NCBI RefSeq assembly: GCF_040436345.1
Contig: NC_133230.1
Span: forward strand, 4,795,297-4,859,296
DNA length: 64,000 bases
Reading direction: 5' to 3'
From: Pagrus major
Lineage: Eukaryota; Chordata; Actinopteri; Spariformes; Sparidae
The notes under the pieces were generated by a model. The model was not told where the DNA came from. It made no database searches and worked only from the letters and a program-made list of their open reading frames with translations. Positions 35,177-53,898 of this stretch are shown here, in pieces. Position 1 is the stretch's first letter. Each line of letters starts with the position of its first letter. The position numbers and the translations under genes were made by a program.

Positions 35177-35995
35177 AAACAATCAACCACAGTTGATTTC
35201 ATCAGAATAAAAAAACAGCAAATACACATTTTGAACAGATCTGTACATAACACAACACATCCATGACGTCAAGTATGAATCTTTGTTCAGTCAATTATCT
35301 GAGAGATGTGCAAACAAGCAAAACACACAAAAGGAAAACAATTTCCAGTGAACAATACGGATCAGTGCAGGAGTTGATCAATGTCATTGTCAGTTTTGGA
35401 GCCTGATTAATTATCCATTTATTTCAATAGCTAAAGAAAGAAATCTGAAATGTCATCGTTTAGAAATCTGGACGGAGGCTTTTTAATTCTTCATCCAGTT
35501 GAACTCGTTAAACGTTATCAAACATGTATTGATCTTTACACATTCCATGTCTTTGTCCGATGGGTTTTGTGTGAATGAATGCTTCATGGAAAGGCCCATT
35601 GTGTGCCACAGTCTCCCTGCTAGTGACTGAATACAGCAGGTCGTCCTTTTGTTAAGAGCTGCAAACCCACTCAGAAATAATTTCCTTTTGTTGGAAACGT
35701 TCAGTGGAGAATTTCAGCGCTCCACGATGGTCTAACTACAGTTTTCTGAGGCTTTTCTGCTCCGATTGTTTGGCCAGAAAAGACGAGCAAACATTTAGAA
35801 AATTGGCGAAAAAGTCTCAACTTCATCAGGTTCATTAAAAAAAAATACCTTTCTGATTTTCCCAAAATCCACAGAGTCAAACACAAGTCATATTATCTCT
35901 TTAACAGACACAAAGCCCGTTCAGATACACGACAGTCCCAATCTGCCCTTCTGTTGCCTCTGCACTTTGGTACAGCTTTGCTGGCTGGTCTCAGG

Positions 35996-38900
35996 TCAGT
36001 AAACATCCCTCAAAGATGTGATGGTGAGGGATCTGGAGAGTTCAGCGACGCTGGTGGGACGCCACGCTTCAAAACCGACTGTCCTGTTTCTAGAAACCAT
36101 CAGGAAGCCGTTGGAGCTGAAGCGTCCGGGAACGTTTCCCACATCGAGCCAGACGAACGGAGCCACAGAGGCAGAGTGGAGGGTGACGGTGTATCCCGTC
36201 TCATCCTGCTGCACCTTGGCCTGCACAGAAACACACACAGATCAACAATTACATTTATTTAATACTTCTGCAATCTCATATTGCAGCAATATAATGGCGG
36301 AAAATATTGCAACACTAATCGACCGCTCTAGGCTTTTCCATCGCTGCTTCCATGCGTTACTTAACATCCGTCTATGAATAAATAAAAGCAGCGGAGCTCC
36401 TGTCGTCTTACTGTGATGTTGGGTCTCTGGAGTCCCTGAGCGTCTTTAGGTGAGCACAGGAAGTGGTGGTTGGTGGGACCCTGCTGGCCGCCGCTGTCCT
36501 CCAGGTGAAAGGTGAGCAGGCAGGTGAGGCGAGTGCAGCGTCCACATCCTGCCAGCAGGGCTGTGACTGGCTGTTTAAAAATGGCCGCGGCGCTGCCTCC
36601 GGGGACCAGGAGCAGGTCTGACCTCAGCGTGCACACAGGATCCAGATCAGTCCACGAGTACACGGACACCTGATGGACAAAAGAATAAACCTGTTACCTG
36701 TTATGTTACTAAAATGGTGGAGGTGGAGGAATGAGAAAAACTGTTATTAGCATCTATTTAATGATCTACAAACTACTTTATTTATCACTTGATCACTCTT
36801 TTCCTCTACTTGTGACTCTTGAGATGCTGTAACAAGCGAATTTTCCCAATGCTGGATCAATAAAGTATCTAATTTTCTTACATTTTTATGTTTAAGTGTT
36901 TAAAAGTGTACAGCTGACAAAGAAACATTCATAAGTTGCATTAAATCTTCATTTTATTTTGACTTCCGACGCAATATTTAAGCTAATTAATTTAACTTTA
37001 CAAACTGCTTTTCCCTAAGTGAATAAAGGGATACATACATTCAAAAAAACAATTGGTTAAGATTTATTTTGCAGTGTTTATAATTCTGCTTCTGTGTCCA
37101 TGAACATGGAAATATCAACGTGTAACTTAAAGCAAACTACGGTTGCCTTTAGTTGATAAAATGTCAAATCTCATTCCCAACTCGTCAAGTACTGGCGCTT
37201 TAGGATGGTGTCTGACCTAAAATCCCAAAGAGTTGGGATCAACTTCCATACAAACTGGACCTTGAACAATGCAGGCAAATAACACATTAATAAAATGCAT
37301 GCTCTCTAATCTTGTTTTTTTATTTTAATAAGTTATCTTTTTATTCTGGTTTTACTGTCTACACAGCATTACGGAGAAACTGTAAATACTCTACTGTCTC
37401 ACTGAAAACGCTTTCAGTTGTTCGTCCAACGTCCAGCTGTTGTTTCTTTGTAATATGAATGCATTTATTGTAAGTAATAAATGTAATGTAATGATACAAT
37501 TTACTGTTGTAAACATACCACGGCCCTGAGCTTCAGGTCGTGACTCAGGTCTGAGACGGCGTAGATGAACAGCGTGTCGTTGTCCTCAAAGGCGACAGGA
37601 AGGACGGCGGCGAAGAAGTTCTGCGCAAAATAATGCAGCATTTTCCACTTCCCACCAAACTCTACACACGGAAATGATATATGATTATTCTTCAACAGTG
37701 ATATCTAATCTCAAGTGAAGATAAGACGTTTATTACACAACAAATTATTTATAGTGATCATAAAAATATTTCCATTTTCTCATCGCTAAATCTCCACAAA
37801 GTGTTGAGTGCAGGAGTCCAAATTGTATGTCAAGGTGACAATAACCTTTTTTTTTTCAAAATAAAGTTGTGAAAATAAAGATGTCAGTGAAAATTATCTG
37901 CTGACTGGGCGTTCACTCACCGATCGACGACCAGGACGGCGCCTGCCAAATATCATTGAGCTGCCAGTAGAGAGCGCCCATGGTGCGACCTTTGCCCTCG
38001 ATGATCTCACTCTGACTTCGCCGGTAAAACTCAGTCTGAGTCTTCACACACTGAGCCTGCATGACCTGGATATGAAATACGATTAGTGCTTTAAGTGATC
38101 AGTTTGATGGATTACAAGATCAAACGTACACTTTGAATATTGTCAAATGATTTAGTCTGAACTCCGTGTTTCTTCTGTGTTCACAGATCAGCAAACATAA
38201 ATGTACAGATTTCATGTTACATAACTCATCTGTGCTGAAGTCCAAATTCTTAACTTCCATCTGAAGCTGCTGTACCTGCACTAACTTGCCCCGCGCAGCT
38301 TTAGATGAATCAGACGTGAGCTGAGGGTGGTGTGTGTTTTACCTGAGTGATGTAGAGAGTGTCTGTAAATCTCTTCAGGGGATCTGTGGAGTTGGGCAGC
38401 TGGAAGTGTAAAGCGGCCTGCAGTAACATCTGCTGGTTCCCATTCTCATGGTGCTGACGATGGGAAGAGAAAGTACTGTTGTAGCTCCAGTCTGCTTTAA
38501 TGGAAACCTGAAACGTCACAAAACAGACGGACACTTTATACCATCTAAAATAAAAATAAACTAAAGGGTTAAATTGAGTTATGTAGATGTGATAGACACA
38601 ATCAGCAGCTTCCTCTTGAGATAAAATGAATATTTCAAAGGCTTCCTAAGACTTTCTGGTAAAGTCAACAACAACAAAACAAGAATGGAGGGTTTGTTCA
38701 GTCACCGGCTGCAGCGTGGAGAAGGAAGGCCAGGACTGGAAGCCGTATTCAGAGGCGAAACGTGTTCGTGGGAAAGTCCTCCAGTCCCAGCAGTCCAGGA
38801 TGTAGCTGTAGAAATGTGTATCCCCATAGAGAGGGTCGTAGGGGTTCGCTGCCACCCATCCTTCCTGCTCCGATTCAGCCCCGTTTGTCGGACTGGAGAC

Positions 38901-41900
38901 GAGGAACGGCCGACTCTCGTCCTCCTGAGGACAGATAAGACTCTCCCTTTCATCACGCTGCACACTATCTGAACACTTCTAAAAACATGACATGATTTGA
39001 CTCTCACCTCTCGAACTATCGCCCGTATGTTGTTCACATACAGCGTCACATAGTCTTTCCGGTACAGAGGCCTCTGGGAAACTGGGATGCTGAACCAGTC
39101 TGTTGCAAGGGCAGCTTCGTTTTCATTGTTCCCGCTCCAGATTATAATGGAAGGATGAGACTTGAGGCGCTGAACCTGACGAGTTAACACAAAACAAAAC
39201 GGATGACCTTTACTGTCAGTACAGGATGCAACACTTGGGAACCTTACATTAGCTTGAAATGCTGCATCTCTCCTAATTTTTGTTGGTATTTTAAAACTCT
39301 TCTTACAATGAGCAATACGAACAATAAAACAAATGTAATTAAATTAAAATAAATACTCGGCTCACCTGTTGGCTGACCTCCTCTCTTACAGTCTGTATGA
39401 AGTCGTCCTCAGTGGGATACATGGCACAGGCAAACATAAAGTCCTGCCAAACCTACAGACAAATATTTTTGAGCTTCCATCTGTTCTACAATATGGTCAT
39501 GAGTCACGGTGGTGTTACACAACCTAAATCATACAAGAATATAGTCATCCATCCATAAATAGTCACACATTTCTTCAGTAATGGTATGTGAGAGTGGCTG
39601 AATGATTTCAGGGTATATTTTTGTTAAAATATTGTAAATAGCACCTTTAAGTTCTCCTTGAGAGATTTGGCTACATCATGATGTCGCTATTTAGATTTTT
39701 ACTTTTGCGGTTGTATCAATGTTGATGTAACTCGAGGAAGAAGTAGTTACCATGATTCCCATCTCATCACAGATGCTGTAGAAAAGATCCTGTTCGTACA
39801 CCCCTCCTCCCCAGACCCTGAGGGCATTCATGTTAGCATCTACAGCCGACTGCAACAAGTTCCTCAAGCTGCAGGAGAAGCAGAGAGCTTCAGTATTAAT
39901 ATATTCATAACAAACAAACTCAGTGGTCCTGCTCTAACTCTACGTCTGTCCCATGAATACAAAAATCTATCCAAAGACAGAGAAAAGAGGAGGAGAAACA
40001 GATTCTTTTTGAACGTGATCATAATTACTGATCAGTATTCTCCTCATCAGGCAACACTGACGTGCAACAATTCAAAAAGCAGCTTTTCAAACTGAACTCA
40101 CACAGCAGGGGAGACCTGGTCCTGGAAGGAGTGGGCTGGGATCCAGTTGGAGCCTTTGAGGAAAATTGGCTTTCCATTGATCTGGAAATAAAAGCTCAAT
40201 CCTGGAGACCCGACAACTGGCTCCTGGACCAGTTCTACTGTGCGGAAATACACCTGCAGGAGACACTTTCATCAAACCACTGACCTCTATGATTTAGTTC
40301 AGTCTCTGTGGCACAAGTGTAAAACCTTTTCAAAAAGATTTTCAAACCAAATTTAAGGCTAAGATGTCTGGACGGATCATCTTCTGCCTATTTAAGAACT
40401 GCTGGTTAAATAAAAGGCAGGATGTATTATATACTGTATGTATATATTATATACTGTATGAGGTCCAACGCAGAGGTAGAGTCAGTTACTTCAATCTACA
40501 TTTCACCAAGTATGAAAAGAAAAGACAGGATAAGGTTCAGTGGTCGGCGTAAAGACTTGTAACATCAGAAATGTGGACTCATGTATCAGAATTATAAATA
40601 CACTGGCTGGAACATGAAACACACTTTGTTTCACTGTTGCAGCTCCATCTTGTGATTTAAATTCGTACGACATCTGTCAGAGTTTTTACTTCGAAAACCT
40701 TCACCACTGTTGTTTTCCTGCATTTGTAACGTGTGCCATATAATAAATAGTAATTGTGACTTTCTAAGCATCATGAGTATAATCTGATCTGCTGCTGGAT
40801 GTCAAATTAAGCAAGAAAAAGAAGTTTGATCCTACTCATGTGTCTCAATCTGTCATGTTTTCAGAGTATATAGGTGGAGATATGTTGGGATTTTAATGTC
40901 AGAAAACTGGGAATTTAAGCTTATGCTCCAGCTGAATGCCTAAATAATATATGAGGAGAGTGAAAGTGTTGACAGGCAGTGAACTCTGACCTTAGATTCT
41001 GTATTGAGGATTAAAAATCCATCCTGAAAGCCTCTGACAGTGAGCTGGTAAAAGGGTTGGTCACCGTGTCCGTTGGGCCACCACAGCTTCACCTGGCTGC
41101 TCTGGAAGAAGAAGACAAAGGACATAAAACACTTGGGGAAATTCTTCCTCAGTCATTTTTACACAGTTCAACAGTTTGATCCAACTGTGTTGAGTACCGT
41201 GTTGATGTGTAAGGTGAAGCTGTTCTTGGTCTTTCCTGATAGAAACTGCATCTGGACGGTCTGCTCTGAATCCAGCTCTGGTATGGAGAGCGTGATTTGG
41301 CCGTTTGTTGTCTGAACCGCATCGACAAGAAGCTGAACCTGGACTCTCCACTGAGAGACGCTGAAGTCTAGACACAGATTATAGAGACTTTGAATAAAAA
41401 GACAGGAAGACATTTTTATTATTCCACATTGGGTGAGTCAAACTACTGCTAGCAAGAAAATGGAAAGGTGCGTGGATATCGTGATAAAACAACATCCTTA
41501 TGTGCTCTTTATTATCTTTAGTTTTAAAAGTTGGTGGTAAAGATTAGTTGGGACGTACTGTATAGAGGAACAGAGGACACCTGGACGAGCTGCAGTACAT
41601 CAAACGCCTCCAGTCGAACTCCCTTCCACAGTCCCATCGTGGGGAACGAAGGCCCCCAGTCCCAACTGAAAGAGCTTTGCTCCTTCAACAACACAGAGAG
41701 ACTGCGTGTCAGACGTACAGTGATATAAATACTGTTAAAATGTGAGTGATCTAAAAGGATGCCAGGGTTTGTTCTGCTTGCTATTATTAACATTAACATC
41801 AGAAAATGAGGAAGGAAGTACTGATGGGTGAGGTGAAGATCAGTGTTTAGTTCATGTGTAAGAATAAAATGTCAAAACAGAAAGAAAAACTGCACTTGGT

Positions 41901-43547
41901 TGTAGTGCCCAATTAGAGGTGGATGATACATTCACACACTCACTTTTCTGATGAAGTTGACGTGACATTCCCCCTTCTGAACATCTGGAGGACATTCAGG
42001 AGGAACTCTGTAGGCAGAATGAGCTTTCCTCCGCTCAGACGCATAAAGAACCGGAGACGAGAAGCTCACTTTCAGCACGTTATCCCCGTCCATCAGCAGG
42101 TCTCTGACTGAGAGCTCCTAAACACCAAAAACAGACGATGTTTCAAACAAACGATGCTCCGATGTAGAGGAAAATGTGCACAGTGCATCGTGATCGTACA
42201 TATCTACGAAACATGTTGTCCGTCTTCCCGACACTGACTCCATTGAGCTGAATCGATGCTACAGTGTCGACACCATCAAAGACAAGAAGCACCTTCTGTT
42301 TTGACCTGTTGATGCAGAAAACACAGAGCTGAGTCAGGAAGAGGGTACAGAAAATGATTTAAAAATAACAGAAATCATGATTCTGACCTCAGCTGGGTAG
42401 ATGCAGTAAATGTGGTCGTGTATGTCCAGTTGTCAAAAGCAATCCACCGATAAGACACGTCGTTGAACCTGAAATACGGGTCCTGAAATGGGACAAAAAG
42501 GGGGATTTAGCTGAAAGGAATCACTTCTTTGTAATTCAATTTATAAAAAGTGTTCAAGTTTTGTTTTTACTGACACCTGCTGCTAAAACTGTAACAAGGT
42601 GGAGGACTGAAACTGTACCCGTACCCAGCAGTGGAGGAAGTATTCAGATCCTTTACTTGAGTAAAAGTACTATATCACAGTGTAAAAGTATTAAAAGTAG
42701 AAATCAACTTATTGCTTAATTGACTGATGGTTACATCATATGTGAGAAGCTCTTTATATGTTTTGTATGCAAAATGCTTAATTTGTAAAGCAACAATAAC
42801 TAAACCTGTAACATAAATGCACTGACTGAATGTAACATTTACTCAATTACTAAACTTAAGTGCAATTTTGGAGTACTTTCCCTCCACTTTCATTTTGGAG
42901 GCAAATATTGCAATTTTACTTCATTACATTTATTTGACAACTTCAGTAACTAGTTGTTATATATTGTATATAAATATAGGTACAGATATATTTACTTTTA
43001 CTTGTACTTTTAATACTTGAGTACATTTATTGCCAGAAAATGTCCTTTTGTTACTTAAGTACATTTAATACCAGATACTTTTACTCGAGTACTATTTGTA
43101 TGGGTGACTTCCATTATCAGCAAACATCTTAACAGGATATCTTTACTTTTTCTTAGGTTATTACTTTTGGGTACTTCTTACAACACTGTGTAATTGTAGT
43201 GAAGTTAAAAGTTCAATACTTCCCTCTGAAAGGACTCACTTCATTGGACTTCAGAGTGAATAACTGACTACTGCACTGACACAATAAAGTAAAATAAAGT
43301 GATTAATGTGTAGTTATATGTTGTTGCTCACCTGGATGTATCCCTGCTGCTGCAGAGCTGAATGAACACATCCTGGCACCTCTGCAGGCAGAGACAGTGA
43401 ACCATTACTGTTCATCAGCCTCCATTTACCGCTCAGACTCACGGTTTGTTGTTGCTCCTTCACCGAAGAAAATCCGCATAAAACTCCGGAAAACAAACAC
43501 AACAACACACCAGAAACATAAACACACATGTTTACACGCAGAGGCAT
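35996..43547 (-). CDS. manba: Lysosomal beta-mannosidase
   Basis: GH2 exo-glycosidase that removes the beta-1,4 mannose from the reducing end of N-glycan fragments in the lysosome. Seventeen coding exons join in phase: 43,332-43,547; 42,388-42,482; 42,200-42,305; 41,944-42,117; 41,559-41,682; 41,198-41,367; 40,991-41,101; 40,102-40,253; 39,751-39,868; 39,366-39,452; 39,008-39,175; 38,706-38,924; 38,343-38,507; 37,921-38,065; 37,519-37,661; 36,412-36,669; 35,996-36,220. The product is 891 aa; human MANBA is 879. I chose the ATG at 43,545-43,547 because it begins a signal peptide ([17 protein letters not shown]). An in-frame ATG lies 35 codons upstream. Motifs: [58 protein letters not shown] with the likely acid/base Glu469, and [16 protein letters not shown] with the likely nucleophile Glu566. 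No disruption was seen. It lies between slc39a8 and ube2d3, as in mammals apart from nfkb1. Confidence 0.96.
42626..43200. repeat. Dispersed teleost repeat in manba intron 1
   Basis: It begins CAGTGGAGGAAGTATTCAG ATCCTTTACTTGAGTAAAAG and continues through GTACTTTCCCTCCACTTTC, TACTTGAGTACATTTA and TTTACTCGAGTACTATT. This is one of the commonest non-autonomous repeats of percomorph genomes. Two head-to-head partial copies may be present. Confidence 0.65.
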
Positions 43548-44792
43548 GGCTTCTGGTTTGTTTAAGGCATGGTGAGTAACGGGAACACTCTTTAAAAGTG
43601 GACCGTCTGGGTTTGGTCGTGTTTGCTGTGAGGGCACTTCCTGGTTTGTCATGTGACGCGCAGGCGGCAGTCACGTGACGCACGAGTCACGCCAGAGTTT
43701 GGACATTTTTAAAGTTTTGTTGGGATTTTATGAAAATTGTGTCAAACCCAGCAGTGGAGGCTCACATGAATCAGTGCACAACACAGGTGTTAATATCAGT
43801 TTTTCACGGAGGAGTCGATTATTTATTATTATATTATTATTACATAGATTTTTGCTTTGGAAAAGTGCAAAATACACATTAAGGTGTGTTTTTAATTCAG
43901 ACTTCTGCATATGTAACATAAAATATCAGAAAAAAATGCACAAAAGGACTCTAATTATCATTATCATACACTATATAACATTTAATATCATGGGCATTCT
44001 TGTGTAGATTATCAGGTGCAATATTACTTTATTTTTGCTAACTTTTAATATCACTGCCAATATTACTTTTTCCTATTTTATTTTATTTTTAATTTACTCT
44101 TGTACTTATTTTACTTCTCTTGTTAGGCAGTGTTTTCTATTTTCTACTAATATTTAGTACATTTCTGTATTAATTTAATATAAAGCTTGGACCCGCTGGT
44201 TGTTACAACTGTACTGTAAATTTTTTTGGCAAAAGAATTATTCAGCATTAATAAAGTTCTGTTTTAGCATATACAAAATAAATAAACAATTGTCTTAATG
44301 CAAGTCATTTACTTGTTGATGGATTCTCCTTGACCTTGGCAGAATTTCCTCAAATAGGGCAACAAATAATTGCACTTTTAGCAAAATTGCTTACCATTTT
44401 AATTAATTTCTTTATTTTGTACAGATCTATGCAAAAAAAAAAAATCCCACCATGGTTATTAAAATGTTTTTCAATGAAAATAATGATTTTTCTCCGTCAG
44501 TCCTTCAAATAACACAAATCTTTAGGTATAATACAATATCAGTTAAAATAATTAGATCTTTCAGTCCTAAAACAATCAAGGCTTTACAGAAAGGGACAGC
44601 CGATACTTCTCTTTTAGTTTCAACAGGCACAAGAGGAAAGAAAGTTGTGTAAACTCTGCACGTCTAAAAAAACCCACGTATTTTTCTGCAACTTCAAAGA
44701 CATTTAACTCAATCATTTAGCAAAGTGTACATATTTACTTTAAATGAAAAACAAAACAGCACCACACTGATTCGTTTTATGGTTTAAGTAAC
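43548..44792. other. Interval between manba start and ube2d3 3' end
   Basis: The first 150 bases carry the manba 5' UTR and CpG-bearing promoter (CACGTGAC and GTGACGCG at 43,650-43,685, E-box/CLEAR-like). The rest is AT-rich with no recognisable gene. Confidence 0.5.
43650..43690 (-). promoter_or_regulatory. E-box/CLEAR-like sites in the manba promoter
   Basis: Two TCACGTGAC/TCATGTGAC-type sites (GTCATGTGACGC at about 43,649-43,660 and GTCACGTGACGC at about 43,671-43,682) lie about 100-135 bases upstream of the manba ATG. The CLEAR motif GTCACGTGAC is bound by TFEB/TFE3 in lysosomal gene promoters. The second site matches it exactly, which fits a lysosomal enzyme. Confidence 0.55.
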
Positions 44793-44798
44793 TTTATT
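44793..44798 (-). terminator. ube2d3 distal polyadenylation signal
   Basis: AATAAA on the minus strand about 1.0 kb past the distal ube2d3 stop, with an AT-rich approach. This is the best candidate end of the long 3' UTR. Confidence 0.5.
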
Positions 44799-45338
44799 GA
44801 AGGGAAAAGTAAAAACAAACAGAGCCAGAAGTTGATTATCAACCATTAGCTTTGCATCAATATTTTAGGGCTACAAGAAGACAGTGTTCATGTGGGCATA
44901 AAACTAATATCTACTGGCTTCTAAATAACAAAAAGAAATAGAAAGCCTTTGAGGGGAACCAAATTTTTTCCAACTTCCAGCCTTACACTCCACTTAATTT
45001 GCAGAAACATATCAGATATAATAGCCTACCTTTATTAACATGCATAAAATACAACATTGAAGTTCTTATATTTTGTTTCCTTAACATTGATATATACTGC
45101 TGTGCTTCTCTGTACACACACTTTGATAGTGGAATAAGATACACTTCTTTCCTTTAGGTAATAGATTCCTATACTAATGATCAGAAGAACATACTGACAT
45201 CACACCAGTCCAGGAAGCAGATACAAGAGCCAATTTATTTAATTTAATTTATTTATTTATTGCCAATTTGAACTTTAAAACTCTGATTTTACGGGCGTGG
45301 CACAACACAGGCCTCTCTAAGTGCTCGGAGAAATCCAG

Positions 45339-45406
45339 TGATCCAGTTAATATCAACCCCACAGGAGCCGACCAGTTAAACAGCTGGATCATCCTGGGGT
45401 TGATAT
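45339..45406 (-). other. Interleaved inverted repeats in ube2d3 3' UTR
   Basis: Two perfect inverted repeats interlock. TGATCCAG (45,339-45,346) pairs with CTGGATCA (45,384-45,391). ATATCAACCCCA (45,350-45,361) pairs with TGGGGTTGATAT (45,395-45,406). The arms are ordered a-b-a'-b', so the stems are either alternatives or a pseudoknot. The element lies about 400-460 bases after the distal ube2d3 stop, inside the inferred 3' UTR. Confidence 0.6.
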
Positions 45407-45800
45407 AATGTTCATTGTCAGGAGAACCAGTTGCATCAGATTCTACTAAGTGTGTGCAGAGTGAATGAATAACATCACCAATTTCGGGTTGAAAAACTCT
45501 TACTGGTGCATGCTCAGACCGAGTGTTCAGAACTTTTTTTTTCTCCTTTTCTTTTTTTTTTTTTTTTTTTTAACTCCGCACGAAAATGGGAGCAGAAACT
45601 TCACAGAAACTGGCACGTGTCCTAGAGAGAAAACACTATCTTCTTATGAGCGCACAGGTGAAATGTAGGGAGGGGAGGGAAAAATGTTCTGATTTAACAG
45701 AAAATAAAGAAAAAGAAAAGTGAAAAGAAAACATAATTCCGGGATTTTTTCAGTTTGAACCAGCAATGACATTTTCCACCAGCTTTCCCCAACGATGCCA

Positions 45801-51579
<5,779 letters not shown>

Positions 51580-52060
51580 CCTCTCTCGATGTTCTTCTCT
51601 TTTATTTCAAGGTGTTCCGATCCAAGCAGTGAGAGGCAACCGTGATATGCCAGGATGATTCGCTCTCTGTTAAATTGATTTGACGCGGGGGTCAACTCGA
51701 CGGCCTTTCTTCTCGAGCTAGCGTAGTTAGCTTGCTAGCGAGCTAAAACTACGTATGCGCGGAGTTGGTAACAAAGCTAGCTGGCGATTTTATCCAGCTT
51801 ATTTTCGCCCCAACGACGGACCTTACACTGCCCTTCGATAAACCTCACTTTCCCCCGTAGTTTCGACGTCTTGCGGTGGATTATCCGTGTCCCCGGTCGA
51901 GGCTGAGTAAGTGCGTGTGCCAGGTGAAGCAACCCGGACGATAAGGCTCCTCTCTTCTTTTGGTTTCGGTCGATTCCGTTAGCCGACTAGCAGCTCTCTA
52001 CATGTATTTGAAGCTTTATGAGCAGAAGGCGGTGCGGTCGGTGCGTGATTGACAGGGCGG
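51580..52060 (-). promoter_or_regulatory. ube2d3 5' UTR and CpG-rich promoter
   Basis: The block upstream of the ube2d3 ATG is rich in CpG (GTCAACTCGACGG, TTTCGACGTCTTGCGG, CCCCGGTCGAGGC, AACCCGGACG) and TATA-less, as expected for a housekeeping gene. Several GCTAGCTAGC palindromic runs lie nearby at 51,505-51,540 and 51,715-51,785. Part of it is 5' UTR, and a non-coding first exon is possible. Confidence 0.55.
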
Positions 52061-53892
52061 ATGTGAAGGCAGATTGGTTACAAGCCGGCAGAAGAAAAAA
52101 AAAAACAACATGCGTGACAGACCAGTTAGGACATGTCAGCATTTAATTATAAAAACGACCTGAATTAAAATGGAACACTTATAATAAAACATTTTAAAAA
52201 ACTCAGCCACACTGTGACTTTTATTTTGAAATTCTAGCTGTGACAAAGTATAGTATTCCCATTAAAAAAAAAAACCCACATCTGTTAAATTATAACAGCT
52301 GAAAAAGTTAGTCAAATCAAAAAGAAACCAAAAGTCACACACTTGAGTAAAAGTAGATCATCATGTTTAAATATTGCTTTAAGTAAAAGTGAAAGTCACC
52401 CACACAAATAGTGCTGCTTTCAGTCTTACTGTCTGAATTTGTATCAGATGTATTTTTTTTTTGGCAATAATTGCACTCAAGTATCAGAAATACAAGTAAA
52501 AGTACATTGTACATATATTTACATGTATGTATTAGGGGTGGATTGAGTATCAGGGCCGATATTCAGCATTTTCCAGTTTATTATTGGTGATTTTTCCGTC
52601 AGATTGCCGATAAAATAAACTTATTTAAAAATGTGCAACTTTGGCTCTGAGGCAACATCCTCTCACACAATATCTGAGTGGCAACGCGTCACAATTAACA
52701 GCCTATAAACATTAAAATAATCTGAATCTGCAAAATGTATAAATAAATGTAGTGGAGAGGAAGTATAAAGTAGCAGAAAATGGAAATACTCAAGTAAAGT
52801 ACCTCAAAATTGTACTTGAGAACAGTACTTGAGTGTCAATATCAGTCGACCCCTAGTATGTATATACTGGATTATATGGGTCATAATGATAATGGTTGTC
52901 AATAAAATCAATTTAAAAATGCACTTCTTTAGCTATAATCCAGCATGCAGTCTGCAAAGTGGAAGAATAAAGTAGCAGAAAATGAAAATATTTAAGATGT
53001 TGAATGTCAGGAACTTCTTTTCTAAACCTGTAATACTGTTAAATGTTTTTGGGACAGAATCCACGAGTGGTTAGTTTCAAATAAAGTAAATATCACATTG
53101 TAAAGTTTGGGGGTTGAATCTTTGTGTATTAATATTCTGATTATAGGTGAATTTTATATCCATAATTGTAGATTTCTTTAAAGTTGCTCCAAGTTTTGTG
53201 GCATTTAACAATGACTTGAAAATCTTTCTGAATAACTTGAGTTATATATCGATTAAAACCCTCTTAATTTGAATTTATATTCGTTTTTTTCCAGTTGTTT
53301 TTGTTTATTTGTTGTTGCTTGGATATACCAACAGTGTGCTCCGCAGCGCCCTTCTGTTGTTTAAAAATGCTGTATCAACGTCTACCGACTGTGCAACATT
53401 TGGTTTGTGGTAACAGGCCTTTATAATCTATAACATTTGAACATGTATTAGAAAACCACAGATGTAACTGATAAAATCAATGACGTCTGCAGTGTTATCC
53501 TGCTGCGTTCTGTTGTCAACCACTTGCAGTGTCATTTTAACTCAACACAACGTATTTGTGCTCACCAAGTCCAAGTCTTTGTACATATTTAAGTTCAGGC
53601 CCTTCATGTAGGCTGGCAGAGGGATTTTAACATTTTTCCAAGGAAGACCTGACCAGATAGTACAAAGAAACCGCTTTGTATGCGACAACAAGTTTTGTCA
53701 CATTGTTCTTAGCATTCATCGATGATTAATGATATTTTACTGTTGATGATTGTGAAATTATTCAGTGACAAGTCAACATGTGAGCCAAAAAATGTAATCT
53801 GGCGTCTTATCTCGAGGCTACAGAGGTAATGTTCTGTTTAGACTTCAGAGATGTGGCACACAATGACAACGTCACCGTGCACCTGCCACGGT
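52061..53892. other. Interval between ube2d3 and rnf145; repeat relics only
   Basis: No gene recognised. Relics of the ACTTGAGTA/AGTATAAAGTAGCAGAAAATGG family occur at about 52,330-52,520, 52,750-52,850 and 52,955-52,990. A GGCCGATATTCAGC-type relic lies at about 52,530-52,620. Confidence 0.6.
52330..52990. repeat. Cluster of dispersed repeat relics
   Basis: CACTTGAGTAAAAGTAGATC, CAAGTATCAGAAATACAAG, GGAAGTATAAAGTAGCAG and CAAAATTGTACTTGAGAAC recur and match copies at 17,036-17,110, 34,376-34,450 and 42,626-43,200. They are probably nested insertions. Confidence 0.55.
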
Positions 53893-53898
53893 TTTATT
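53893..53898 (-). terminator. Possible distal rnf145 polyadenylation signal
   Basis: AATAAA on the minus strand about 550 bases past the stop. A nearer AATAAA (54,386-54,391) lies only 57 bases past the stop. Both may be used. Confidence 0.4.

Noticed and set aside
38702-39190. 162-codon minus-strand frame joining manba exons 11 and 12
   Set aside because: The first part is true exon 11, but it then reads through the intron and enters exon 12 in the wrong frame.
43548-43652. 35-codon upstream extension of manba to the ATG at 43,652
   Set aside because: The extension is polar and lacks homology. The ATG at 43,547 directly precedes a typical signal peptide.
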